Source of the DNA: Flavobacterium cyclinae
GTDB lineage: Bacteria; Bacteroidota; Bacteroidia; Flavobacteriales; Flavobacteriaceae
Reading direction: 5' to 3'
DNA: 64,000 nucleotides
Assembly: GCF_021172145.1 (NCBI RefSeq)
Contig: NZ_CP089095.1
Location: forward strand, 2,418,001 to 2,482,000
A program made the position numbers and the translations under genes. Shown here one piece after another: positions 53,861 through 61,629 of the stretch; position 1 is the first letter of the stretch; each line of letters begins with the position of its first letter. Under the pieces are notes generated by a model. The model was not told the origin of the DNA, searched no databases, and saw only the letters and a list, made by a program, of their open reading frames with translations.

Positions 53861-55135
53861 TTATAATCTACCATCTGAACAATTATTCAAAATCCCTTTT
53901 ACATCATAAACCACAGCATTAACTTTTTTTAAACTTTCAAAATTCATTTTCAAAAATTCATTATGAGCCACTCCTAAAACAATTGCTTCATATTTTTCAC
54001 TTGGCAACACTTTATTCATGTTTAATTGATATTCATGTTTTACTTCTTCAGGATTTGCCCATGGATCATAGATAGAAACAATTATGCCATATTCCTCTAA
54101 TGCACGAATAACATCAACAATTTTAGTATTACGCACATCAGGGCAATTTTCTTTGAAGGTAATACCCAAAAGCAAAAGATTTGCTCCGTTTACAGTGATT
54201 CCTTTTTTAATCATTAGCTTAACTACCTGAGACGCTACATACTCCCCCATACTATCATTCAAACGACGTCCCGCTAAAATAATTTCAGGATGATATCCTG
54301 CTTCTTGTGCTTTTTGGGCCAAATAATAAGGATCTACACCGATACAATGCCCACCAACTAATCCTGGCTTGAATGGTAAAAAGTTCCATTTTGTTCCAGC
54401 TGCCTCTAATACTGCATGGGTATCTATATTTAATAAATTAAAAATTTTTGCTAATTCATTTACAAAGGCAATGTTGATGTCTCTTTGAGAATTCTCTATT
54501 ACTTTAGCTGCTTCCGCCACTTTGATGGTAGGAGCTAAGTGCGTTCCTGCTGTAATAACACTTTTATAAAGCACATCTACTTTTTGTCCAATTTCTGGCG
54601 TAGAACCCGATGTAACTTTTAATATTTTTTCTACTGTATGCTCTTTATCTCCTGGATTAATTCGCTCTGGTGAATAACCTGCAAAGAAATCTACATTAAA
54701 GCGTAATCCCGACACTCTTTCCAATACCGGAATACATTCCTCCTCAGTAGCACCAGGATAAACAGTTGATTCATAAATCACGATATCACCTTTTTTTAAC
54801 ACTTTCCCAACCGTTTCACTTGCTTTGTAAAGTGGCGTCAAATCAGGTCGGTTGTTTTTATCCACAGGCGTAGGCACAGTTATTACAAAAAAATTAGCAT
54901 CCTGAATATCAAGTATATCTCTTGTATTAAACAATCCATTTTCTAGATTATTTTGACTTTTTAAAACTGACTTTAGTAATTCATCTGAAACTTCTAAAGT
55001 GGAGTCTTTCCCATTATTCAATTCTTCAATTCTATTAGGATTGATATCGAAACCTACTACAGGATATTTAGTTGCAAATAACCTTGCTAATGGAAGCCCG
55101 ACATAGCCCAATCCGATAATGGCAATTTTGTTCAT
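53861..55135 (-). CDS. tviB: UDP-N-acetylhexosamine 6-dehydrogenase (TviB/WbpA-like)
   Basis: Start set at 55135 (MNKIAIIGLGYVG) giving 424 residues; the longer frame to 55195 adds a basic stretch unlike the family and runs into a possible promoter at 55193-55200. NAD site GLGYVGLPLARLF (~7-19), VGFDINPNRIEELNNGKDSTLEVS (~26), YESTVYPGATEEE (~122), GLVGGHCIGVDPYYLAQKA (~258-276, catalytic Cys) and LLLLGITFKENCPDVRNTK (~316) all match. It oxidises UDP-GlcNAc (or epimer) at C6 to a uronic acid. With the TviC-like epimerase nearby, UDP-GalNAcA is the likely product. Confidence 0.88.
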   Translation of the reverse strand: MNKIAIIGLGYVGLPLARLFATKYPVVGFDINPNRIEELNNGKDSTLEVSDELLKSVLKSQNNLENGLFNTRDILDIQDANFFVITVPTPVDKNNRPDLTPLYKASETVGKVLKKGDIVIYESTVYPGATEEECIPVLERVSGLRFNVDFFAGYSPERINPGDKEHTVEKILKVTSGSTPEIGQKVDVLYKSVITAGTHLAPTIKVAEAAKVIENSQRDINIAFVNELAKIFNLLNIDTHAVLEAAGTKWNFLPFKPGLVGGHCIGVDPYYLAQKAQEAGYHPEIILAGRRLNDSMGEYVASQVVKLMIKKGITVNGANLLLLGITFKENCPDVRNTKIVDVIRALEEYGIIVSIYDPWANPEEVKHEYQLNMNKVLPSEKYEAIVLGVAHNEFLKMNFESLKKVNAVVYDVKGILNNCSDGRL

Positions 55136-55192
55136 CTTTTTTTTATATTTTTTAGTTACATTTTTATTGATTATTCTATTTTTATTGAAAAT

Positions 55193-55200
55193 CAAACTTA
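55193..55200 (-). promoter_or_regulatory. Possible -7 element TAAGTTTG for tviB
   Basis: It fits TAnnTTTG and lies 58 bases upstream of the chosen start. There is no good -33 at the right spacing. The 55196-55372 gap otherwise shows only AT-rich sequence. Confidence 0.3.
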
Positions 55201-55372
55201 TTCTAATCTATTTAAATAGAAAGCTAAGTTATTAATTTTAATTTATATGTCGACTTTTAAATAGTATTATCTGTGTTTTAATTTAATGTTAAACTAAAAT
55301 TAAATTACATTTTTATTTTCTTAAATTGTTTTTAATCTTTAATAACTAAAGCAGTAATTTCTATTCAACCTT

Positions 55373-55879
55373 TTACTTATTTTCAAAGATTAAAAGCCCT
55401 TCACCTATAAATTCAGTTGTACTTTTCACAAATACTTCTTTTTTTATTTCCTTTTTAATCTTAGGTAGTAATTGTGCTATATATTCTTCATTTATCATCT
55501 CCCCTTCAATCACAACCTCAATAATACCAGAATCTATTCCTTTTGCATAATCACCAACAAGAAAGATTCTTGAAATCTCTCCCATTCTCTCCAGTATTTG
55601 TGTTATTATATAATCAATACCAATATATTTTTGAATTAATTGTTGTAATGTAGCAAATAATGGATGAGCAGTGTTTGCATAGTACATTACTTTATTATCT
55701 GTCTCTTTCCTCAAAATATAACCTGCCTCACTTAAATTATTTAGTTCTTTACGAATGGCATTGGTATTTTCATTCATTTCTTGCGCCAAACCTCTCAAAT
55801 AACCTGTATTAGCAGCGTTTATAAAAAACTTAACTAACAACCGTAAACGCGTTTTTGATGTAATAATACTATCCAACAT
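55373..55879 (-). CDS. Winged-helix regulator with degenerate nucleotidyltransferase-like domain
   Basis: A 168-residue protein. Residues ~1-75 form an ArsR/MarR-like winged helix (LRLLVKFF, LRGLAQEMNENTNAIRKELNNLSEAGYILRKE, MYYAN). Residues ~90-165 recall an MNT-type nucleotidyltransferase fold: IFLVGDYAKGIDSGIIEVVIEGE has the place of GSxAxG...SDxDL, but the Ser is Asp and the DxD is lost, so it is not catalytic. Similar two-domain proteins recur at the head of Bacteroidota surface-glycan loci. It has its own promoter with an inverted repeat in the spacer, suggesting self-regulation. Probably controls the downstream sugar genes. Confidence 0.7.
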   Translation of the reverse strand: MLDSIITSKTRLRLLVKFFINAANTGYLRGLAQEMNENTNAIRKELNNLSEAGYILRKETDNKVMYYANTAHPLFATLQQLIQKYIGIDYIITQILERMGEISRIFLVGDYAKGIDSGIIEVVIEGEMINEEYIAQLLPKIKKEIKKEVFVKSTTEFIGEGLLIFENK

Positions 55880-55896
55880 ATTTATTTAATGAACAA

Positions 55897-55927
55897 CAAA
55901 AGTACTCATTTGTTTTTAATGAGCAAA
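55897..55927 (-). promoter_or_regulatory. Bacteroidota-type promoter of winged-helix gene
   Basis: On the minus strand TTTG (55924-55927), a 19-base spacer, then TACTTTTG (55897-55904; fits TAnnTTTG). The distance from the -7 element to the ATG at 55879 is 17 bases. Confidence 0.7.
55905..55923. promoter_or_regulatory. Inverted repeat filling the promoter spacer (operator candidate)
   Basis: CTCATT (55905-55910), seven bases, AATGAG (55918-55923). The two arms exactly fill the 19-base spacer between the -33 and -7 elements of the winged-helix gene, the classic place for a repressor. Confidence 0.5.
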
Positions 55928-55962
55928 TTTTTACGCTTCTTTTTACATCGTTGACTTTAACC

Positions 55963-56006
55963 AAAAAAGGAGACTGATAAACAACATGTTACCGCTCTCC
56001 TTTTTT
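55963..56006 (-). terminator. Terminator after tviC-like epimerase
   Basis: 11-bp perfect arms AAAAAAGGAGA (55963-55973) and TCTCCTTTTTT (55996-56006) with a 22-base loop. It lies 22 bases past the epimerase stop at 56028, and on the minus strand ends in a T run. It isolates the epimerase from the winged-helix gene. Confidence 0.75.
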
Positions 56007-56027
56007 AGTAAAAGATTTATCAATATT

Positions 56028-56996
56028 TTATTTCAAATTTTCCCAATACCAAGCCACAGACTCTTTCAACCCTTGATCTATAGTATGTGTAGGGACATAA
56101 CCCAATAACGCTTTAGCTTTTTCTACTGATGCCAAAGAGTGTGGGATATCCCCTAAACGATTAGGTCCATAAACCACTTCAACCCCTGAAATTTCAGCAT
56201 CGTATGTACTTAAATACTCTTTTAAATACTTAACTAAATCATTTAAAGTAGTTCGATCTCCAACAGCGGTATTGTAAACAGTATTAATAGCCACAGGATT
56301 TGTAGTCAGCATAGCTCTTTCATTCATTTGAACCACATTGTCAACATAAGTAAAATCTCTTGAATAATCACCCGTACCATTTATAACGGGAGACTCTTTT
56401 TTCATCAATTGCTTTACAAATAAGGGTATAACTGCCGCGTATGCTCCATTAGGGTCTTGTCTTCTTCCAAATACATTAAAATACCTTAGTCCTATAGTTT
56501 CCAAACCGTATGTTTTACTAAAAATTTCCGCATAAAGTTCATTTACATATTTAGTTATTGCATATGGAGAAAGGGGCTTACCAATTTTGTCTTCAACTTT
56601 GGGTAAACTTTCAGAATCGCCATAAGTAGAAGAACTTGCAGCATAAATAAACCTTTTAACCCCTGCATCTCTTGACGCTACTAACATATTTAAAAAACCA
56701 GAAACATTAACCTCATTAGAGGTAATTGGGTCTTTAATGGAACGAGGTACAGAACCTAAGGCTGCTTGATGTAAAACATAATCAACCCCCTCTACCGCTT
56801 TCTGACAAACCTCTAAATCCCTTATATCTCCTTCTATCAATTGAAAATCGGGATGTTCTAAAAAAGGGGCTATATTATACCTATGTCCAGTTGCAAAATT
56901 ATCCAAACACAGTACTTGATGCTCTTTTTTTAAAAAATACTCACATAAATTGGAACCAATAAAACCAGCTCCACCTGTAATTAATATTTTACTCAT
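56028..56996 (-). CDS. tviC: UDP-GlcNAc(A) C4-epimerase (TviC/WbpP-like SDR)
   Basis: A 322-residue SDR. It has ILITGGAGFIGSNLCEYF (~4-21), LDNFATGHRYNI (~31), GDIRDLEVC (~57), VLHQAALGSVPRSI (~73-86), AASSSTYGDSESLPK (~120) and catalytic SPYAITKYVNELYAEIF (~143-159), then LRYFNVFGRRQDPNGAYAAVIP (~167-188). That combination (QAALGSVPRS, RRQDPNGAYAAVIP) is typical for the group 3 epimerases TviC and WbpP, which act on N-acetylated sugars. It supplies UDP-GalNAc or UDP-GalNAcA. It has its own terminator and precedes the winged-helix gene. Confidence 0.88.
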   Translation of the reverse strand: MSKILITGGAGFIGSNLCEYFLKKEHQVLCLDNFATGHRYNIAPFLEHPDFQLIEGDIRDLEVCQKAVEGVDYVLHQAALGSVPRSIKDPITSNEVNVSGFLNMLVASRDAGVKRFIYAASSSTYGDSESLPKVEDKIGKPLSPYAITKYVNELYAEIFSKTYGLETIGLRYFNVFGRRQDPNGAYAAVIPLFVKQLMKKESPVINGTGDYSRDFTYVDNVVQMNERAMLTTNPVAINTVYNTAVGDRTTLNDLVKYLKEYLSTYDAEISGVEVVYGPNRLGDIPHSLASVEKAKALLGYVPTHTIDQGLKESVAWYWENLK

Positions 56997-57002
56997 TTTG
57001 TT

Positions 57003-57437
57003 TATATATATACTTTAGATTAATAACTAGTAAACACTTAACTCTAATATCCATATGAAAATTTACAAAAAAACTATAATTTATGCCATTGGTATATTTA
57101 TTTAAATCCAAAGTCAGTATTTTTTATAGAAAAAATATATCAAATATAGATATTTATAAAATTTTCTTTTTATTGTGCGATTAAAAAAAAACTGAAACTT
57201 TTGTAATATTTTCATCAATATTTAATTTCAAGGAAATTTTATTTTAAACCAATTTTTTTAAATTAAATTTTAGTATTAAGTTGTCGCAATATAATAAGAA
57301 ATTAATGTATATTTACAAATTGTATTAAAAAAAATTAAGCTATTTAAAAAAAAAATCAATTCATTAAAATACATATATTTTTTAGGTATGATTTAAAAAA
57401 TAAATTTTTATACAATAAAAATATTACAATTATTCCA
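57003..57437. other. AT-rich divergent intergenic region
   Basis: The stretch lies between the divergent epimerase and dehydratase genes. Apart from the plus-strand promoter at 57438-57468, I see only A/T runs, no small gene and no stable hairpin. The epimerase promoter must lie near 57000-57060, but no TAnnTTTG match was found by eye. Confidence 0.5.
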
Positions 57438-57468
57438 TTTGATTTTAATAACTATCTAATTATATTTG
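57438..57468 (+). promoter_or_regulatory. Bacteroidota-type promoter of the pglF-like gene
   Basis: TTTG (57438-57441), a 19-base spacer, then TATATTTG (57461-57468), a full match to TTTG-N19-TAnnTTTG. The ATG at 57493 lies 25 bases beyond the -7 element. Confidence 0.8.
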
Positions 57469-57492
57469 TAAATACCAAATTATAAATAATCG

Positions 57493-59382
57493 ATGAAGAA
57501 AAAAATACTATTCTCTTTACATTTTTTTAAGTCTATCAATATTTTACCAGCATGGTTAATTTTACTTTTTGACTTCATTATTATTAGTATCATAGCAACT
57601 TTAAGTTATATCGTTTACAAAAATTTAGGTGTTAACTTGCAAACAGATATACCTCCATTTGAAAGGTATACTATTTTACTAGCTGTTTATCTTCTTTCTT
57701 TTTTTATTTTTAAAACGTACAAAGGAATTTTGAGATACTCTTCTTTAAGAGATATTATTAAGATATTTAAAGCTGTATTTTTATCAACTTTAATTTTGGT
57801 TACTATAAATGAAATTAGCAGAAATTTTTATGAGAAAAATATTTTTATTTATTCCATTTTAATCAACGGAACTTTTTTTGGTTTTTTTGCTTTAATTGGC
57901 TTCAGACTTATAGTGAAAACTTTTTTTAATTACCTACACAAAAACGAATTCCCTGAATCTGAAAAAGAAAATATCGCAATAGTTGGGGTGAAAAGTGAAA
58001 ATATTGCTTTGATTGAACCCTTAAATTCTATATCAAGCAAATACAATTTAATATGTTTTTTTGATCAAAACAACACTTTACAAGGTAAAAAAGTTTCAGG
58101 AATACCCGTACAAACAATAACACCCAATATTGTGACTGTTTTGAGATTTAAAAAAATAAAAAATCTCGTTTTACCTATAGGATACCTAGAGGAGAACGAA
58201 GAAAAAAAATTGTTAGAGGATTGTATTCAAAATAACATTAAAGTATACAAACCGGAGTTGTTACAAAAAACCAATCCATCACAAACAACAAATCTTAAAG
58301 AATACAACCTAGAGGAATTATTATTCAGAAAAAAAATAGATATTGACAATCCAAAAGTAATTGAACAATTCAACAATAAAACAATCATGGTAACTGGAGG
58401 AGCGGGGTCAATAGGTTCTGAATTGGCTAAACAATTAGCAGTATTTAATCCAAAAAAAATAATAGTACTAGATCAAGGGGAAACGCCTTTACACAACATA
58501 CAATTGCATTTTGATAAGTACATATCCAACTGTGATTGTTGTTTTGAATTGGTTGATGTAACCAACAAAAAGGAAATCGGCCATGTGTTTGAAACTCACA
58601 AACCCGATATTGTTTTCCATGCCGCAGCATACAAACATGTCCCCGTTCTTGAAAAAAACTACAAACAAGCCATTAAAGTAAATGTATTTGGAACGCTAAA
58701 CTGTTTAGAATTGGCACAAATACATGGCATAAAAAAATTTATCTTCGTTTCAACTGACAAAGCAGTTAATCCAACAAACATTATGGGTTCAAGTAAACGG
58801 ATTGCAGAAATGTTAGCTCAAAATTTATTTTTTACTCAAAATGAAAAAAAGATGGAAATAATGATTACACGTTTTGGAAATGTTTTAGGTTCAAATGGGT
58901 CTGTGGTACATCTGTTCAAAGAACAAATTGCAAAAGGTGGCCCAATTACAGTTACCCATCCTGAAGTAAATCGATTTTTTATGACAATTCCCGAAGCATG
59001 TAAATTAGTGATTGAAGCAGGAGCTATGGGTAGTGGTGGAAACATCTATGTGTTTGACATGGGAAAATCCATAAAAATAGTTGATTTAGCAGAAAAAATG
59101 ATACGACTTGCAGGAAAAATTCCTGGAAAAGACATTGAAATAAAATTTACAGGACTTAGACCAGGGGAAAAATTATACGAAGAAGTACTAACAGAATGTT
59201 CAGAAACCCTTCCAACATATCATCCTAAAATCGTAATTGCAAAAGAGACAGAAGAGAGAAAGTTTTCTAATCATGAGATTATAAATGCCTTGGAAAATTT
59301 CCAAAAAATAACAAGAAAAGAAACCATTACTATTATTAAAAATCTTGTCCCTGAATACCAACCTGAACATTCGATTGAATAG
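57493..59382 (+). CDS. Membrane UDP-GlcNAc 4,6-dehydratase (PglF/WbpM/CapD-like)
   Basis: A 629-residue protein, full length for the WbpM/PglF group. Four N-terminal membrane segments (residues ~20-165), a CoA-binding-like NAD region (~165-280), and a catalytic SDR domain: IMVTGGAGSIGSELAKQL (~297), IVFHAAAYKHVPVLE (~375), FVSTDKAVNPTNIMGSSKRIAEML (~417-440, the Thr/Met/Lys active site), ITRFGNVLGSNGSVV (~457) and TGLRPGEKLYEEVL (~552). It converts UDP-GlcNAc to the 4-keto-6-deoxy sugar for QuiNAc, FucNAc or bacillosamine. The only plus-strand gene here, with a perfect promoter. Confidence 0.9.
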   Translation: MKKKILFSLHFFKSINILPAWLILLFDFIIISIIATLSYIVYKNLGVNLQTDIPPFERYTILLAVYLLSFFIFKTYKGILRYSSLRDIIKIFKAVFLSTLILVTINEISRNFYEKNIFIYSILINGTFFGFFALIGFRLIVKTFFNYLHKNEFPESEKENIAIVGVKSENIALIEPLNSISSKYNLICFFDQNNTLQGKKVSGIPVQTITPNIVTVLRFKKIKNLVLPIGYLEENEEKKLLEDCIQNNIKVYKPELLQKTNPSQTTNLKEYNLEELLFRKKIDIDNPKVIEQFNNKTIMVTGGAGSIGSELAKQLAVFNPKKIIVLDQGETPLHNIQLHFDKYISNCDCCFELVDVTNKKEIGHVFETHKPDIVFHAAAYKHVPVLEKNYKQAIKVNVFGTLNCLELAQIHGIKKFIFVSTDKAVNPTNIMGSSKRIAEMLAQNLFFTQNEKKMEIMITRFGNVLGSNGSVVHLFKEQIAKGGPITVTHPEVNRFFMTIPEACKLVIEAGAMGSGGNIYVFDMGKSIKIVDLAEKMIRLAGKIPGKDIEIKFTGLRPGEKLYEEVLTECSETLPTYHPKIVIAKETEERKFSNHEIINALENFQKITRKETITIIKNLVPEYQPEHSIE

Positions 59383-59383
59383 A

Positions 59384-59410
59384 AAAAAGTTTTAATTTAA
59401 ATTAACTTTT
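59384..59410 (+). terminator. Possible weak terminator after pglF-like gene
   Basis: AAAAGTT...AACTTTT arms with an AT-only, slightly bulged stem lie right after the stop at 59382 and end in TTTT. The low GC content makes this only a candidate. The rest of 59411-59630 is AT-rich with no gene. Confidence 0.3.
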
Positions 59411-59630
59411 CAACCTATAAAAAATAAGATGCAATTTTTAGTTACATTATTACTATAGTATAATTTATTTTAATTTATAAATATCTATATTGAATGATTC
59501 ATTAAATCTTACTATAATTAGATAAACAATGTTCTAGTAATTAATTAACATCATATATAAAAAAACTAACTCTTTTTATATTTTATCGATTTTTTAGATT
59601 CTGCTGACTCTTTTGACTAACTATAAAAAG

Positions 59631-61478
59631 TTATTCTACGGTTACAGATTTTGCTAAATTTCTTGGTTGATCAACATTACAACCTCTTAAAACTGCAATA
59701 TGATAAGACAATAACTGTAACGGAATTGTAGTTAATAATGGTGTAAATGGTTCGTTAGTTTCTGGAATTTCAATAACGTGATCTGCTAAAGCTTTTACTT
59801 GCGTATCTCCTTTAGTTACTACTGCAATAATTTTTCCACTTCTTGATTTAATTTCTTGAATGTTACTTACCACTTTATCATAGTGTCCTTTATTTGGTGC
59901 AATAACAATAACCGGCATGTGCTCATCAATTAAAGCAATAGGTCCGTGCTTCATTTCAGCTGCTGGATAACCTTCTGCATGAATATAAGAGATCTCTTTT
60001 AATTTCAAAGCTCCTTCTAAAGCTACTGGGAAATTATATCCTCTACCTAAATATAAGCAATTCGATGCGTCTTTGTAAATTTCGGCAATTTTTTTAGCAA
60101 TATCATTTGTTAATAAAGCTTCTTCAACTTTTTCAGGTATCAACTCTAATTCAAGCAAATAACGTTGGTAATCAGAATTACTTAAAGTACCTTTAGCTTT
60201 AGCCAAACGAAGTGCTAACAAAGTAAGAATTGTAATTTGCGTAGTAAATGCTTTAGTAGATGCTACTCCAATTTCTGGTCCAGCGTGTGTATAAGCTCCT
60301 GCATGAGTTTCACGAGAAATGGAAGAACCTACCACATTACAAACTCCAAATACAAATGCTCCATTTTCTTTAGCCAACTTAATAGCGGCAAGAGTATCAG
60401 CAGTTTCACCAGATTGAGAAATTGCAATTACCACATCATCTTTATTAATAATAGGATTTCTATATCGGAATTCAGATGCGTATTCTACTTCAACAGGAAT
60501 TCTTGAAAATTCTTCGATAATATATTCGGCTACCAATCCAGCATGCCATGAAGTTCCACATGCCACAACCAAGATTCGTTTAGCATTTAAGAATTTTTCC
60601 AAATTATCTTCCACACCCGACATTTGTACAATACCTTTATTAGCCAAAAGTCTTCCTCTATAAGTATCTTTGATTACACTTGGTTGCTCATAGATTTCTT
60701 TCATCATAAAATGATCGTAACCCCCTTTTTCAATTTGCTCTAAATTTAATTGAAGCTCTTGAATATAAGGGTCAACCAAAGAATCGTCTTTAATTTTTCT
60801 AACTTTTAATGGTTTGTGTAAACGCACAATTGCCATTTCTTCATCTTCTAAATATATAGCATTTGACGTATACTCGATAAAAGGTGTTGCATCAGAAGCA
60901 ATAAAAAATTCTTCTTCTCCAATTCCAATTGCTAGTGGACTTCCTAAACGTGCTACTATAATTTCATCAGGTTTTTCAACATCAATTACTGCAATTGCAT
61001 AAGCACCAATAACTTGGTTTAATGCAATTTGTACCGCATGACCTAACTTACAATTTTCTTTTTTCTTAACTTCTTCAATCAAGTTAACCAATACTTCAGT
61101 ATCTGTATCCGATTTAAAAGTATAACCTCTTTTGATTAATTCTTGTTTTAAAGGTTCGTAATTTTCAATAATTCCATTATGAATAATTACTAATTTTCCA
61201 GAGTTTGAAAAATGAGGATGCGAATTAACATCATTAGGCACACCATGAGTAGCCCAACGCGTATGCCCCATACCTATTTTACCAATTGTTGTATTTTCTT
61301 CTTGCGCTTTTGCTTCTAAATCAGATACCTTACCTTTAGTTTTAGATAATTTTAATTCGTTACCATCATATAAGACGATACCTGCACTATCATAACCTCT
61401 ATACTCTAAACGGTGTAATCCTTTAATAATTACAGAATAAGCATCTCTTTTGCCTATATATCCTACAATTCCACACAT
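59631..61478 (-). CDS. glmS: Glutamine-fructose-6-phosphate aminotransferase
   Basis: A 615-residue protein of standard length. The N-terminal glutaminase has catalytic Cys2 (MCGIVGYIG), GMGHTRWATHGVPN (~70-83), HNGIIENYEPL (~99) and SDTDTEVLVNLIE (~123). Two SIS domains carry ACGTSWHAGLVAEYIIEEF (~307), ISQSGETADTLAA (~353) and EGYPAAEMKHGPIALID (~492). It ends PRNLAKSVTVE, the universal GlmS tail. It makes glucosamine-6-phosphate for UDP-GlcNAc, feeding the sugar locus and peptidoglycan. It has its own promoter and no riboswitch/ribozyme-like leader is visible in the ~50-base leader. Confidence 0.97.
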   Translation of the reverse strand: MCGIVGYIGKRDAYSVIIKGLHRLEYRGYDSAGIVLYDGNELKLSKTKGKVSDLEAKAQEENTTIGKIGMGHTRWATHGVPNDVNSHPHFSNSGKLVIIHNGIIENYEPLKQELIKRGYTFKSDTDTEVLVNLIEEVKKKENCKLGHAVQIALNQVIGAYAIAVIDVEKPDEIIVARLGSPLAIGIGEEEFFIASDATPFIEYTSNAIYLEDEEMAIVRLHKPLKVRKIKDDSLVDPYIQELQLNLEQIEKGGYDHFMMKEIYEQPSVIKDTYRGRLLANKGIVQMSGVEDNLEKFLNAKRILVVACGTSWHAGLVAEYIIEEFSRIPVEVEYASEFRYRNPIINKDDVVIAISQSGETADTLAAIKLAKENGAFVFGVCNVVGSSISRETHAGAYTHAGPEIGVASTKAFTTQITILTLLALRLAKAKGTLSNSDYQRYLLELELIPEKVEEALLTNDIAKKIAEIYKDASNCLYLGRGYNFPVALEGALKLKEISYIHAEGYPAAEMKHGPIALIDEHMPVIVIAPNKGHYDKVVSNIQEIKSRSGKIIAVVTKGDTQVKALADHVIEIPETNEPFTPLLTTIPLQLLSYHIAVLRGCNVDQPRNLAKSVTVE

Positions 61479-61527
61479 AACTATATAGTATAATTTTATT
61501 AATTCTATGTAACTACTTATTAGGTGA

Positions 61528-61559
61528 CAAATCTACAAATTTTATAATTATTTTAACAA
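61528..61559 (-). promoter_or_regulatory. Bacteroidota-type promoter of glmS
   Basis: On the minus strand TTG (61557-61559), a 21-base spacer, then TAGATTTG (61528-61535; TAnnTTTG). The leader to the ATG at 61478 is about 45 bases. Confidence 0.65.
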
Positions 61560-61564
61560 TAAAA

Positions 61565-61587
61565 CCGCCTCAAATAGTTTGAGACGG
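61565..61587 (-). terminator. Terminator of the partial T9SS adhesin
   Basis: Arms CCGCCTCAAA (61565-61574) and TTTGAGACGG (61578-61587) with one mismatch and a 3-base loop; on the minus strand TTTTATTGTT follows. It lies ~45 bases past the stop at 61630 and just upstream of the glmS promoter. Confidence 0.8.
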
Positions 61588-61629
61588 CTTGCATTGAGAC
61601 GATTTTCAGAGTAAAACTATGAAATATAA

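Noticed and set aside
55136..55195. Longer start for the TviB-like dehydrogenase
   Set aside because: The extra residues are basic, unlike the family, and overlap a possible -7 element.
59558..59640. CTTTTTATA ... TATAAAAAG arms near the glmS stop as a terminator
   Set aside because: Loop of about 45 bases and an AT-only stem overlapping the coding end; too weak to call.
61479..61527. glmS leader as a ribozyme/riboswitch
   Set aside because: Only ~50 bases, AT-rich, no glmS-ribozyme-like core; such elements are not known for this phylum.
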